NCBI RefSeq assembly: GCF_015453285.1
Contig: NZ_JADLZT010000001.1
Coordinates: forward strand, 310,001-374,000
Origin: Lysobacter niastensis
GTDB lineage: Bacteria > Pseudomonadota > Gammaproteobacteria > Xanthomonadales > Xanthomonadaceae
Reading direction: 5' to 3'
DNA: 64,000 nucleotides
Below, in pieces: positions 18,717 through 29,196 of this stretch. The number at the start of each line of letters is the position of its first letter. The first letter of the stretch is position 1. The position numbers and the translations under genes are program-made. Below the pieces are notes generated by a model. The model worked only from the letters and a program-made list of their open reading frames with translations, ran no database searches and was not told where the DNA came from.

Positions 18717-18759
18717 CACGGACTCCGGTTTTCGTTCTGCTTCGTGGGGTAAGGATGGA

Positions 18760-19272
18760 TCAGGGCTTGATGGCGAGTGCGACCTTGCCCAGCTCGGTCT
18801 TGCCCTGTACGGACTGCGCCTGCGCCTTGCCCGACCAGTCGAAGGGAATGCTGAGCAGTTCACGGCCGCCGACTTCGCGTGCGGCCTCCACCACCAGCGT
18901 GTACTTGCCGGGCGTGAGGCCGTCCAAGGACTTGCTGTCGCCCTTGAACGACAGCGAATGGACACCGGCCGGGCGGGTTGCGCCGCTGACGCCGTCCACC
19001 GGCATCTTCAGCGTGCGGCCGCTGCGGCGCCACCACTGGCGCATGTCCTTCAGCCACCTGGTGCCTTCGCCATCCTTCTTGTTGACGTCGTACCAGACCG
19101 CCAGATTGGTGGCGACGGTGTTGTCGGGACGCTCGATCCAGGCCGCGACGTAAGGGCGGTGATACTCGGCGACGTCCAGTCGCGGAATCTCGATGCTGAC
19201 CGTCATGTCGGCGGCAAACACCGGAACCGGCGTCATCAGGGCGGTGAACAGTACGGTGCGGGACGGCGTCAT
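18760..19272 (-). CDS. Exported DUF2271 protein with a flavinylation-type motif
   Basis: Periplasmic protein of 170 residues with signal peptide [20 protein letters not shown]. The mature part has [36 protein letters not shown] and FDWSGKAQ, which match DUF2271. Residues 93-99 read DGVSGAT, the D-x-x-S-G-A-T pattern in which ApbE esterifies FMN to the Thr in NqrC/RnfG proteins; Thr99 is therefore the predicted FMN site (codon at 18976-18978). Together with apbE and a flavin reductase in the same operon, this makes it the likely extracytosolic FMN electron carrier. FMN attachment itself is a prediction. Confidence 0.85.
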   Translation of the reverse strand: MTPSRTVLFTALMTPVPVFAADMTVSIEIPRLDVAEYHRPYVAAWIERPDNTVATNLAVWYDVNKKDGEGTRWLKDMRQWWRRSGRTLKMPVDGVSGATRPAGVHSLSFKGDSKSLDGLTPGKYTLVVEAAREVGGRELLSIPFDWSGKAQAQSVQGKTELGKVALAIKP

Positions 19273-19284
19273 GTCGTTCTCGTA

Positions 19285-19923
19285 TCAATGCATGAAAAGG
19301 ATGATCAGCAGCGCCGGCACGGCCACGCCCAGCGCGACGAGCGGCCAGGTCGACCCGCGCTGACGCGCGTGCAACTGCAGCAACCACAACCCGGTCAGCG
19401 CGAACAACAGGCACGCCACCGCGAACAGATCGATGAACCAGCGCCACACCGCACCCGTGTTGCGGCCCTTGTGCAGGTCGTTGAGCCATGCAATCCAGCC
19501 ACGACGCGTGAGCTCGTACTCGATGGCGCCGTTGCTGCGATCGATGCTGAGCCAGGCGTCGCCGCCGGGACGAGGGAGCGATACATAGGCCTCCTCGTCC
19601 GACCATTCGACGTTGCGATCGGCCGTGTCGACGCTCATCTCCCGTGCGATCCAGTCGCGAGCGGCGCCGGGCAGCGGATCACCGTCGCCATGCTTGCCCT
19701 GCAGGGTCCGTAGAACGCTCGAGGGCAGGGTCTCGTTGACAGTGACGACCTGGGCTTCGGCTTCGATCTGCGCCGCGTGGTTGAGCGTGATGCCCGTAGC
19801 GGCAAACAGCAGCAGGGCGATCAGGCTCACGGCCGAGCTGATCCAGTGCCAGCGGTGCAACGTCTTCAGCCACCACGCCCTGCGATTGGGATCGGCCTCG
19901 GCATCGGCCCGCGGGTGTGCCAT
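19285..19923 (-). CDS. PepSY-associated transmembrane protein
   Basis: Inner-membrane protein of 212 residues with TM segments at about 27-47 (ISSAVSLIALLLFAATGITLNH), 163-185 (FIDLFAVACLLFALTGLWLLQL) and 192-211. Between them is a PepSY-like periplasmic domain, with HRWHWISS before TM1 and WLNDLHKGRNTGAVWRWFIDL before TM2; these His residues are the kind of heme ligands proposed for this family. The start is ATG at 19923, overlapping the piuC stop as TGATG; a GTG codon just before it is also in frame. It probably passes electrons across the membrane between the diflavin reductase and the DUF2271 protein. Confidence 0.85.
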   Translation of the reverse strand: MAHPRADAEADPNRRAWWLKTLHRWHWISSAVSLIALLLFAATGITLNHAAQIEAEAQVVTVNETLPSSVLRTLQGKHGDGDPLPGAARDWIAREMSVDTADRNVEWSDEEAYVSLPRPGGDAWLSIDRSNGAIEYELTRRGWIAWLNDLHKGRNTGAVWRWFIDLFAVACLLFALTGLWLLQLHARQRGSTWPLVALGVAVPALLIILFMH

Positions 19924-20609
19924 CACGTCTCGGTCCAGCGCCGCAGGAGGTTGTGGTAGACACCGGTCAGCTGCACCAGCGCCGGGTGCTCGGGCACGTC
20001 CTGCGTGAGGCGGCGAATCGATACATCGAGTTCGAACATCAGCCGTCGCTGGGCGTCCTCGCGCAGCAGGCTCTGGATCCAGAAGAACGAGGCAATCCGC
20101 TCGCCGCGCGTCACGGGACTGACCTTGTGCAGGCTGGTGCCCGGGTAGAGCACCATGTCGCCGGCCTGGAGCTTCACGCTGTGCGTGCCGTAGGTGTCCT
20201 CGATGATCAACTCGCCGCCGTCGTACTCCTCAGGCGAGCTGAGGAAGAGTGTGGCCGACAGGTCCGTGCGCACCGGTTCCGCACCGCCGCGGCTGCGGTC
20301 GTAGCGCACCGCATTGTCGACATGGAAGCCGAACGACTGCCCGCCGGCATAGCGGTTGAACAACGGCGGATAGATGCGCTGCGGCAGTGCTGCGGAGAAG
20401 AACGTGGAGTTGCGCGACAAGGCTTCCAGGATCAGTCCGCCCAGCTCGCGCGCGACCGGGTCGGTCTCGGGCAGTTGCGCATTGTCCTTGGCGCGAGCCG
20501 ACTGATATCCAGCGGTCATGCGCCCATCGGCCCAGGCGCCTTGTTCCAGCCGTTGCCGGCAATGGGCGACCTGGTCGGGGCTGAGGACTTGCGGCAATTG
20601 CAGCAGCAT
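19923..20609 (-). CDS. PiuC-type Fe(II)/2-oxoglutarate hydroxylase
   Basis: Cytoplasmic 2OG-Fe(II) dioxygenase of 228 residues of the PKHD/PiuC group, which is almost always encoded beside TonB-dependent siderophore receptors and is iron-repressed. The facial triad is visible as [10 protein letters not shown] (His96, Asp98) and [14 protein letters not shown] (His161), with Arg171 for the 2OG carboxylate. [27 protein letters not shown] is the central strand region. Substrate is unknown. It lies 64 bases downstream of the TonB receptor and overlaps the PepSY gene, linking the iron receptor to the flavin/electron genes in one operon. Confidence 0.9.
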   Translation of the reverse strand: MLLQLPQVLSPDQVAHCRQRLEQGAWADGRMTAGYQSARAKDNAQLPETDPVARELGGLILEALSRNSTFFSAALPQRIYPPLFNRYAGGQSFGFHVDNAVRYDRSRGGAEPVRTDLSATLFLSSPEEYDGGELIIEDTYGTHSVKLQAGDMVLYPGTSLHKVSPVTRGERIASFFWIQSLLREDAQRRLMFELDVSIRRLTQDVPEHPALVQLTGVYHNLLRRWTET

Positions 20610-20673
20610 AGGGCTCTGCTCTCGATGACGCCGCCGCGATGGGGCGGCGGCGCCTGGAAGGATGGAGCGTGGA

Positions 20674-23034
20674 TTAGAACCTGTAGGTGGCGCTCAGCAC
20701 CACCTGGCGCGCATCGCCTGGCGTTGCCCAGCCGTTGTTGCGCACCCGGATGTAGTACTCCTTGTCGAACAGGTTGTTGGCGTTGAGCTGGAGGCTCAGA
20801 CGCTCGTTGACCTCATAACCGATCATCGCGCGATGGGTGGTGTAGCCCTTGATGTCGCCGCGGTTGTTGATCAGGGCCGTGGTGCTGCTCGTGTAGTACT
20901 CGTAACCGCTCTGGTAGGTGATGCCGTAGCCGAAGGTCCACTGGTTCCAGTCGTAGGCGGTCCAGATGCTGCCCGAACGCTCCGGCGTTGCACTGATCGG
21001 CAGGCCCTTCAGCGGGTCGGGGTTGGCCGCAGTGTTGAGGCAGGCCGGGCGCGGACGGGCCAGGCAGTCGTCCGAGACGCCCTGCAACACTTCGCTGTCG
21101 AGCCAGGAGAAGTTGGCAAACACGGACCAGTCATGGGTGATGCGTCCGGCGACACCCAGGGACACGCCATCGACGCGGGCTTCGCCGTCGAGCTGCTGTT
21201 CGCCGCTCGGATTGGCCGGATTGCCCGGATCGGCCACCTTGTAGTTCTGGCGCTCGTTGCGGAACACCGCTGCGGTCACGGCGAGGTTGTCCAGCACGTC
21301 CCACTTGGTGCCCAGCTCATAGTTGACCGCGGTCTCCGGGTCGACGTTGCAGTTCGCGGTGCCGGTGGTGCTGGTCGCGGTGCACGAGCCGTTCACCGAG
21401 GCCTTCGACGGCGTCTTGCTGTTGGAGTACGACAGGTAGATCGTGCCGTTCTCGACCGGCTTGAAGATCAGGCCCGCGCGATAGGAGAAGAGGTCGTCCT
21501 CGTTGTTGGCGACTGGATTCCGGCCCAGCACGGCGCCGATGTTGCTGTTGTCGGGACGCGGATTGGCCGCGGTCGGCGCGGTGTAGGTCTTGATGTTCCA
21601 GGTGACGCTGTCGCCTTCGTTGTGCTCGTAGCGGGCACCGAGGTTCAGCATCCACTGATCGTTGAACTGGAGCGTGTCGAATACGTAGGCGGCCTGGTTA
21701 TCGAGCGAACCTTCGGTGCGTCCGGTCAGGAAGAAGTTGTAGGGGCCGGTGTACAGCGAGTCCGGATTCGCGATGCTCATCGGCGGCAGCACCGCCGGGG
21801 TGCCATCGGCGGTGCGCAGGACCGCGCCGCTGTCCAGGTCGAAGCTCTCCCGCGAGAAAGACACGCCAGCGACCAGCGCATGCTCGATCGAGCCGGTGCT
21901 GAAGCGGGAAGTCAGGTCGGTCTGGCTGATGGCGATGGCGTTACGCGTGTCGCGGGAGTGACCGCGCGGTCCGGTGGCGGTCAACGCCACGGTACCGGGG
22001 ATCGAGCCGCGGGCGCAGGCGGTGCCGGTGGCCGGATTGATGCCACTGTCCAGGCACCAGGTCCCCTGCGGGGCGTCGACGATGCTGAGCTGATCGACCT
22101 GCTGGAAGCGCGCCAGGCTGCGCAGCGTCATGGCGCTGCTGAAATCGTGCTCGAACACGCCGGTGAGCATGTCGACATCGATCTCCTGCGTGTCGACGTT
22201 GTGATAACCGTAGTAGTTGCTCGGATCCGCGCCAGGCAGCGGGCCGCCGAAGGCGCTGAAATAGGGCACGCCGTACTGCGGGATGTTGTCGTCGCTCTGG
22301 TGGAAGTAGCTCAGCGTGAAGCGGGTGTCGGTACCCAGGCCGAATGCCACCGAAGGTGCGATGCCCCAGCGCTCGAAGTTCTCATAGTCGCGGCCCGGCG
22401 CATCGTTCTGGTGCACCATCGCGTTGATGCGGAATGCGGTGCCGTTGTCGAACTCGGTGTTGCTGTCCAGCGCGAGGCGGCCGTAGCTGTCGGTGCCCGC
22501 ACCCGCCTGCAGCACGGTGGAATCGCCGCTGCGTGCAGCCTTGCTCACCAGGTTGATGTTGCCGCCGACCGAGCCCGCGCCCGAATAGACCGAGTTTGAG
22601 CCGTTCACAAGCTCCAGCGCTTCGACGTTGAAGGTGTCGGTGCGGCTGTACTGTGCGCTGTCGCGCACGTTGTCGGTGGTGATGTCGCTGTTGGCGGTGA
22701 AGCCGCGCAGGTTGATGCTGTCGCCATAGCCACCGCCGCCTTCGCCGGCGCCGAACGTGATGCCCGGAAGCGTGGTCAGCACGTCACGCAGCGACAGCAG
22801 ACCCTGTGCATCCATCGCGTCCTTGGTGACGACCGTGATGGTCTGCGGCGTGTTGAGGAGCGGTTCGGTGTACTTGACCGAGCTCGGCTTCTCCACGCTC
22901 TGGCCGATGACTTCGACCTTGTCGAGATCCGTGGCCTGCATCGGCTCGCCGGAGGGGCCCGCGAGCGCGGGAGCGCTCAACGCGAGGGTCAGGGCGCCTG
23001 CAAGCGGCGAGACAACGAACTTCCTGTTGGTCAT
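20674..23034 (-). CDS. TonB-dependent siderophore receptor (Fiu/catecholate type)
   Basis: Outer-membrane ferric-siderophore receptor of 786 residues. Order: signal peptide ending near ALAG (about residue 26), TonB-box region [10 protein letters not shown], plug domain (about 50-170, with [37 protein letters not shown] and [21 protein letters not shown]), then a 22-strand barrel ending in the required aromatic C-terminus [22 protein letters not shown] is the typical last-strand motif. The ATG at 23034 starts the signal peptide; in-frame sequence to 23244 lacks family features. A Fur-like box lies 68 bases upstream. First gene of an operon with the PiuC-like hydroxylase. Confidence 0.93.
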   Translation of the reverse strand: MTNRKFVVSPLAGALTLALSAPALAGPSGEPMQATDLDKVEVIGQSVEKPSSVKYTEPLLNTPQTITVVTKDAMDAQGLLSLRDVLTTLPGITFGAGEGGGGYGDSINLRGFTANSDITTDNVRDSAQYSRTDTFNVEALELVNGSNSVYSGAGSVGGNINLVSKAARSGDSTVLQAGAGTDSYGRLALDSNTEFDNGTAFRINAMVHQNDAPGRDYENFERWGIAPSVAFGLGTDTRFTLSYFHQSDDNIPQYGVPYFSAFGGPLPGADPSNYYGYHNVDTQEIDVDMLTGVFEHDFSSAMTLRSLARFQQVDQLSIVDAPQGTWCLDSGINPATGTACARGSIPGTVALTATGPRGHSRDTRNAIAISQTDLTSRFSTGSIEHALVAGVSFSRESFDLDSGAVLRTADGTPAVLPPMSIANPDSLYTGPYNFFLTGRTEGSLDNQAAYVFDTLQFNDQWMLNLGARYEHNEGDSVTWNIKTYTAPTAANPRPDNSNIGAVLGRNPVANNEDDLFSYRAGLIFKPVENGTIYLSYSNSKTPSKASVNGSCTATSTTGTANCNVDPETAVNYELGTKWDVLDNLAVTAAVFRNERQNYKVADPGNPANPSGEQQLDGEARVDGVSLGVAGRITHDWSVFANFSWLDSEVLQGVSDDCLARPRPACLNTAANPDPLKGLPISATPERSGSIWTAYDWNQWTFGYGITYQSGYEYYTSSTTALINNRGDIKGYTTHRAMIGYEVNERLSLQLNANNLFDKEYYIRVRNNGWATPGDARQVVLSATYRF

Positions 23035-23101
23035 GGGGATCCCGGAATCAGTACCAAAGCGATGGGGGACGGCGCTGCCGGCCGTTTCAATCGACAATGT
23101 T

Positions 23102-23120
23102 AATGAGAGCGATTCGCATT
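23102..23120 (-). promoter_or_regulatory. Fur-box-like operator upstream of the TonB receptor
   Basis: A 19-base imperfect palindrome, AATGAGAGCGATTCGCATT, matches the xanthomonad/gammaproteobacterial Fur box pattern with its outer AATG/CATT arms intact. It is 68 bases before the receptor start, where Fur repression would block the promoter. Iron repression is inferred. Confidence 0.6.
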
Positions 23121-23283
23121 TGCAACGAATCGCCGCACGGAAACCGGCCAAGAGGCCATTCGCGGGTTGCCCGGGGGCTGGATTCGCGCGCGTGCGAGCG
23201 ACCGGCCGATAGAGCCGGCCGATCGAACCAACCTCAGCTTCCAAAGTACCCGCGGCACCTGCGCGGGGTGAGCGGTGCTCAGG

Positions 23284-23610
23284 TCAGGCGCGGTCGTCGC
23301 GGGTCCAGACGCTGCCGTCCTCGACCTTCACGGGGAACCTGGGCACGGGCTCATAGGCCGGGGCGCACAACGGGCGGCCGTCACGGACGTCGAACTTCGC
23401 GCCGTGCAGCACGCATTCGATCGTCGCTTCCTCGCCGTCGAAAGTGCCCGCGGACAGTTCGTAGTCCTCGTGCGAGCACTTGTCCTCGAGCGCATAGAAA
23501 TCGCCGTCATAATTGACAACCAGGATGGGCGTGTCGCCGTCCCAGGCCACGGTGCTTTCGCCGGGCAGCAACTGCGACGTCGCGCAGACGAAAACCCAGT
23601 TTTCGCTCAC
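23284..23610 (-). CDS. Rieske [2Fe-2S] ferredoxin-like protein
   Basis: Small soluble Rieske protein of 108 residues with the cluster ligands CSHEDYELSAG (Cys45, His47) and CVLHGAKFD (Cys66, His69). It matches the short ferredoxin subunits of non-heme oxygenases, but no oxygenase gene is nearby. It lies next to the SUF operon, as similar small Rieske genes do in xanthomonads, and may carry electrons for Fe-S assembly or another partner; that is inference. The start is GTG at 23610, overlapping the TGA of the upstream GNAT gene (GTGA), so the two are probably coupled. Confidence 0.88.
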   Translation of the reverse strand: MSENWVFVCATSQLLPGESTVAWDGDTPILVVNYDGDFYALEDKCSHEDYELSAGTFDGEEATIECVLHGAKFDVRDGRPLCAPAYEPVPRFPVKVEDGSVWTRDDRA

Positions 23611-24137
23611 AGCGCCTTCTCCATGATTTCGAACCGGAGGTCGTCCCGCTTGGGAAGTCCGAAACGCTCGTCGCCGTAGGGGAAGGGCTTGTGGATGCCG
23701 GTGCGGTGGTAGCCACGACGCTCATAGAAGGCGATCAGCTCTCCGCGCACATCGATCACGGTCATGCGCATGGTGCCCAGCTTCCAATCGTCTCGGACGA
23801 CGCGTTCGGCTTCGGCCAGTAGCTGCTTGCCGATGCCGCCTCCCTGCAGCGTCGGCGATACCGAGAACATGCCGAAATAGCCGGCACCATCCTCGATGGC
23901 GACGTGCGCGCAGCCGAGAAGTTCATTGCCACGTTCGGCCATCACGATGGCGCTGTGTGGGCGCCCGATGCAGGCGGCGATGTCGTCCGCACCCGTGCGG
24001 CGGCCGCCGAGCAGATCGGCCTCGGTGGTCCAGCCCTGCTTGCTGACGTCGCCGCGATAAGCGGACTCGACCAGCGCCACCAGCGCGTCGATGTCGTTCG
24101 AAGTGGCGATGCGGAAGGCGAGGGGGGCTTGCGTCAC
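23607..24137 (-). CDS. GNAT family N-acetyltransferase
   Basis: Acetyl-CoA-dependent N-acetyltransferase of 176 residues. The GNAT core is visible as FGMFSVSPTLQGGGIGKQLLAEAE, the acetyl-CoA pyrophosphate-binding segment (Q/GxxG), followed by MRMTVIDVRGELIAFYERRGYHRTG, the C-terminal strand/helix. Substrate cannot be assigned. It overlaps the Rieske gene downstream by four bases and forms a two-gene unit separate from sufS, whose end is 134 bases away. Confidence 0.87.
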   Translation of the reverse strand: MTQAPLAFRIATSNDIDALVALVESAYRGDVSKQGWTTEADLLGGRRTGADDIAACIGRPHSAIVMAERGNELLGCAHVAIEDGAGYFGMFSVSPTLQGGGIGKQLLAEAERVVRDDWKLGTMRMTVIDVRGELIAFYERRGYHRTGIHKPFPYGDERFGLPKRDDLRFEIMEKAL

Positions 24138-24163
24138 GACAAAGGGCTCCAGAACAGAACATA

Positions 24164-24200
24164 TTGCAGCGTTTTACAACGCGAACCGCGAGCGCTGCAA
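24164..24200. repeat. 8-bp inverted repeat between GNAT gene and sufS
   Basis: TTGCAGCG (24164-24171) and CGCTGCAA (24193-24200) are perfect inverted repeats 21 bases apart, in the 134-base gap upstream of the GNAT gene and downstream of sufS. It may be a regulatory site for the GNAT/Rieske pair or a weak 3' hairpin of the suf mRNA; neither is established. Confidence 0.3.
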
Positions 24201-24271
24201 CGAAAGGAATTAACTCCCCTTGTCGCTACTGCGCCGCGCCGCGCGACGTTCCTCGATCAGTTGGGAACAGC

Positions 24272-25522
24272 TCAGCCGAGCAGCTTGCGGACCTTCCCCA
24301 GTGCCGCGACGAAGGCATCGACCTCGTCGTGGGTGTTGTAGAACGCGAGCGATGCCCGGCAGGTCGCCGGAACGCCGAAGTGCTGCATCAGCGGATGGGC
24401 GCAGTGGTGGCCGGAGCGGATCGCAACGCCTTCGAGGTCGAGCAGGGTGGCCAGGTCGTGCGCGTGCGCGCCTTCGACCAGGAAGCTGATCACCGCGGCT
24501 CTGTCGCGAGCCTGGCCGAAGATGCGCAGGCCTGGGACCTTGGACAACTCTTCGGTTGCGTGCGCCAGCAGTTCCTGCTCGCGCGCCTCGATATTCGCCA
24601 TGCCCGGCGAGGACAGGTAGTCGACGGCCGCGCCCAGGCCGATGAAGCCGGCGATGTTGGGCGTGCCGGCTTCGAACTTGTGCGGCGGATCGTTGAACAC
24701 GGTGCCTTCGAAGCGCACTTCCTTGATCATCTCGCCGCCGCCGATGAAGGGCGGCATCGCGGCGAGGTGCTCGCGCCGGGCCCACAGCGCGCCGGTCCCG
24801 GTCGGGCCGCACATCTTGTGCCCGGTGATCGCGTAGAAGTCGCAGCCGATTGCGGCCACGTCGAGGGCGCGGTGCGGTGCAGCCTGCGAGCCGTCCACCG
24901 CGGTCACGATGCCTCGGCGGCGGGCTTCGCGGCAGATCTCGCGAACCGGATTGACAGTGCCGAGCACGTTGGAGACGTGCGTCAGCGACAGTACCTTCAC
25001 TTCCGGCGTCAGCAGGGAGTACAGCTGATCCAGGTCGAGCTCGCCTCGCTCGTTGAGTTCGGCGACCTTGATCGTGGCGCCTGTCCGCTGAGCCACGAGT
25101 TGCCACGGCACGATGTTGGCATGGTGCTCCATGCGGGTCAGTACGATCGCGTCACCGGGCTGCAGGCGCGGCAGCGCCCATGAGTAGGCGACCAGGTTCA
25201 GCGCGAACGTGGTGCCACTGCACAGCACCAGCTCGTCGCTGCGGACATTGAGGAACTTGCCGAGCTTGGTGCGCGCGGCTTCGTAGGCGTCGGTGGCCTC
25301 GGTTCCCAGCGCATGCACGGCGCGGCTGACGTTGGCGTTGTGGCGGCGATAGAAGTCGTCGACGGCTTCGATCACGGATTCCGGCTTCTGCCCGGTGTTG
25401 GCCGAGTCAAAGTAGATCAGCGGCTTGCCGTGGACCTGGCGGGTCAGCAGCGGGAAGTCGGCGCGAACACGGGCCCAGTCGATGGTCGAGGCTGCAGTAC
25501 TGCTGGCATCCATCCGGCTCAT
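24272..25522 (-). CDS. sufS: Cysteine desulfurase SufS (group II)
   Basis: PLP enzyme that takes sulfur from cysteine as a persulfide for Fe-S cluster assembly. The 416-residue protein has the PLP-lysine segment ITGHKMCGPTG (Lys near 235), the HVSNVLGTVNPV cofactor pocket, and the short catalytic loop RSGHHCAHPLM with Cys near 373, which marks group II (SufS/CsdA) over IscS. The ATG at 25522 overlaps the sufD stop (ATGA). Last gene of the suf operon. No sufE or sufU partner is seen in the window, so the sulfur acceptor must be elsewhere. Confidence 0.95.
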   Translation of the reverse strand: MSRMDASSTAASTIDWARVRADFPLLTRQVHGKPLIYFDSANTGQKPESVIEAVDDFYRRHNANVSRAVHALGTEATDAYEAARTKLGKFLNVRSDELVLCSGTTFALNLVAYSWALPRLQPGDAIVLTRMEHHANIVPWQLVAQRTGATIKVAELNERGELDLDQLYSLLTPEVKVLSLTHVSNVLGTVNPVREICREARRRGIVTAVDGSQAAPHRALDVAAIGCDFYAITGHKMCGPTGTGALWARREHLAAMPPFIGGGEMIKEVRFEGTVFNDPPHKFEAGTPNIAGFIGLGAAVDYLSSPGMANIEAREQELLAHATEELSKVPGLRIFGQARDRAAVISFLVEGAHAHDLATLLDLEGVAIRSGHHCAHPLMQHFGVPATCRASLAFYNTHDEVDAFVAALGKVRKLLG

Positions 25523-26814
25523 GCGGCCTCCAACCGGTTCAGCGCCGCGTCGAGGCGGACCGCCAATGCATCACGCAGCGCGGTGTCGTCGAACACGGCC
25601 AGCGTCTCGCGGCAGAACGCCGCGGTCAGCAGCGAGCGCGCCTGCTCGGCGGGCACGCCACGACTGCGCAGGTAGAACAGCGCGGTCTGGTCGAGCTGGC
25701 CGACCGTCGCACCGTGCGCGGCCTGCACCTCGTCGGCATGGATCTCCAGCACCGGCTGCGTGTCGATCTCAGCGCCCGCGCTGAGCAGCAGGTTCTTGTT
25801 CGACAGCGTAGCGGCGGTGCCGTCGGCGCCCTCACGGATCAGGATGCCGCCATGGAAGGCAGCCTTGGAGCGTCCGGCACCGAGTCCGCGCCAGGTCAAC
25901 TCGCACGCTGTGTCGCGACCGACGTGGTCGATGCCCAGGCGCGTATCCAGGTGGCGCTTGCCGTTGGCGAGCAGGACGCCGTTCGCGTGCAGCTTCGCGC
26001 TGTTCCCGTGCAGCGCAACGTTGAACTCGTGGCGCGACAGGCCTGCGCCGAGCTCGAGGTCGAGACGGCGGTAATCGGCGTCGCGTGCCATGACCGCATC
26101 GGTGCGGGCGAACAGGCTCGCGCTGGCGGCTTCGTCCTGCACGCGGGCATGTTGCAGAACCGCGCCCTGGCCCAGGTGCACGTGCATGACGGCATTGGCG
26201 AGGTGACTGTGCGCGCCATCGCCGAGGTGATGCTCGATTACGGTCAATTCCGCGTTATCGCGAAGTTCGACCAGGTGGCGCAGATGCCATGCGCGGTCGC
26301 CTTCGCTGGCGGCGCCGATGAAGACCAGGTTCACCGGCGACGTGCCGCGCGCGCCGCTCTCGGCGCGGAGCACGGCGCCTTCATCGGCGAGAGCGGCGTT
26401 GATGCGGGCGAAGATCTCGTCGGCGCGCTCGAATTTGCGGGCGAGGAAGTTGGCATCGCGCGGTTCGCCCTCCGCCAGCACCTGAGACAGCGCGCGCAGC
26501 GTCACGCCCGCCGGCAGGCCGCTGGTGTCGGTGTGTACTGCATCGAATCGGCCGTTGACGAAGACGATGCGCGGCGCAGCGATGCCGGCCAGCAGCGCCG
26601 GATCGAAGGCGGCGGTCGCGGCGTCGGATGCCTTGAACGCGCGGCGCTCGAGGGAGCGCAGAGGCGTGTATTTCCAGGATTCCACGCGCGCGTGCGGGAT
26701 GCCGTCGCGCAGCGCATCGTCGAGCGCGGCCCGGCGACTGTCGCGAAGGCCGGCAGCGTCGCGCGTGGCGAGCGCGTCGAAGGCAGAGGCGAAGGAGTCG
26801 AGCAGGGCACTCAT
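25519..26814 (-). CDS. sufD: Fe-S cluster scaffold subunit SufD
   Basis: Component of the SufBC2D scaffold on which new Fe-S clusters are built. The 431-residue protein has the SufD N-terminal helical region (ESWKYTPLRSLERRAF), a long parallel beta-helix core (RVQDEAASASLFARTDAVMARD through GLSRHEFNVALHG) and the C-terminal LEIHADEVQAAHGATVGQLDQTALFYLRSRG, which holds the His used at the SufB-SufD interface. One base separates it from sufC and it overlaps sufS by four bases. Confidence 0.94.
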   Translation of the reverse strand: MSALLDSFASAFDALATRDAAGLRDSRRAALDDALRDGIPHARVESWKYTPLRSLERRAFKASDAATAAFDPALLAGIAAPRIVFVNGRFDAVHTDTSGLPAGVTLRALSQVLAEGEPRDANFLARKFERADEIFARINAALADEGAVLRAESGARGTSPVNLVFIGAASEGDRAWHLRHLVELRDNAELTVIEHHLGDGAHSHLANAVMHVHLGQGAVLQHARVQDEAASASLFARTDAVMARDADYRRLDLELGAGLSRHEFNVALHGNSAKLHANGVLLANGKRHLDTRLGIDHVGRDTACELTWRGLGAGRSKAAFHGGILIREGADGTAATLSNKNLLLSAGAEIDTQPVLEIHADEVQAAHGATVGQLDQTALFYLRSRGVPAEQARSLLTAAFCRETLAVFDDTALRDALAVRLDAALNRLEAA

Positions 26815-26815
26815 G

Positions 26816-27595
26816 TCAGGCCGCCGTTTCCGGTGCGGTGTGCTCCGGAGCGATGCGTTCCTTCACCCAGGCATAGCCGTGCTGCTCCAGCTCCAGCGCC
26901 AGCTCAGGCCCGCCGGTCTCGACGATTCTGCCGTCGGCCAGAACATGCACCACGTCCGGGCGGATGTAGTCGAGCAGACGCTGGTAGTGGGTGATGACGA
27001 GGAACGCGCGGTCGGCCGAGCGCAGCGCGTTGACGCCATCGGCGACTGCCTTGAGCGCGTCGATGTCGAGGCCCGAGTCAGTCTCGTCGAGGATCGCGAG
27101 CTTGGGTTCGAGCAGGGCGAGCTGGAAGATCTCGTTGCGCTTCTTCTCGCCACCCGAGAAGCCTTCGTTGACGCCGCGATGCAGCAGCTCATCCTTCAGG
27201 TGCAGGACGGCCAGCTTCTCGCGCACCAGCTTGAGGAACTGCATTGAGTCCAGCTCGCCTTCGCCGCGCACCTTGCGCTGGGCATTGAGCGCGGTGCGCA
27301 GGAAGTAGGTGTTGTTCACGCCGGGGATCTCGACCGGGTACTGGAACGCCAGGAACACGCCGGTCGCAGCGCGCTCTTCCGGCTCCAGCGCCAGCAGGTC
27401 CTTACCTTCGAACGTCACCGAGCCCGACGTCACTTCGTAGCCCTCGCGGCCGGCAATGATGTTGCCGAGCGTGGACTTGCCGGCGCCGTTCGGGCCCATG
27501 ATGGCGTGCACCTGGCCGGGCTGCAGTTCCAGCGTGAGACCCTTGAGGATCTCCTTGCCGGCTACGGAGACGTGGAGGTTTTCGATCTTCAGCAT
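26816..27595 (-). CDS. sufC: Fe-S assembly ATPase SufC
   Basis: Cytoplasmic ABC-type ATPase that drives conformational change of the SufBC2D scaffold. The 259-residue protein has Walker A MGPNGAGKS (residues 33-41), the Q-loop region FLAFQYPVEIPGV, ABC signature FSGGEKKRNE and Walker B LAILDETDSGLDID, typical of SufC. The ATG at 27595 gives MLKIENLHVSVAGKEIL; sequence in frame further upstream is translated from the palindromic repeat and is not coding. It follows sufB across a 136-base gap holding that repeat. Confidence 0.96.
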   Translation of the reverse strand: MLKIENLHVSVAGKEILKGLTLELQPGQVHAIMGPNGAGKSTLGNIIAGREGYEVTSGSVTFEGKDLLALEPEERAATGVFLAFQYPVEIPGVNNTYFLRTALNAQRKVRGEGELDSMQFLKLVREKLAVLHLKDELLHRGVNEGFSGGEKKRNEIFQLALLEPKLAILDETDSGLDIDALKAVADGVNALRSADRAFLVITHYQRLLDYIRPDVVHVLADGRIVETGGPELALELEQHGYAWVKERIAPEHTAPETAA

Positions 27596-27614
27596 GTTCG
27601 TTCCGATTCTGTCT

Positions 27615-27722
27615 TGAGCCCCGCTCCCGCGTGCGGGAGAGGGGTTGGGATGAGGACCTTGCGAAAGAGCGGTCCTCGTCCGCCCTTCGGGCCCCTTCTC
27701 CCGCTGCGGGAGAAGGGAAAAG
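27615..27722. repeat. Xanthomonad-type palindromic intergenic repeat between sufB and sufC
   Basis: Two GC-rich hairpins face each other inside the suf operon. The first is CCCCGCTCCCGC-GTGCGGGAGAGGGG (27619-27644), and the second is CCCTTCTCCCGC-TGCGGGAGAAGGG (27693-27717), separated by GGTTGGGATGAGGACC and GGTCCTCGTCC arms. This arrangement is a repetitive extragenic palindrome of the type common in Xanthomonas/Lysobacter genomes. On the operon transcript it would form a stable stem between the sufB and sufC coding regions and could affect their relative expression. Confidence 0.75.
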
Positions 27723-27731
27723 CAGGAGCGA

Positions 27732-29180
<1,449 letters not shown>

Positions 29181-29196
29181 CGGGCTGCCTACTGCG

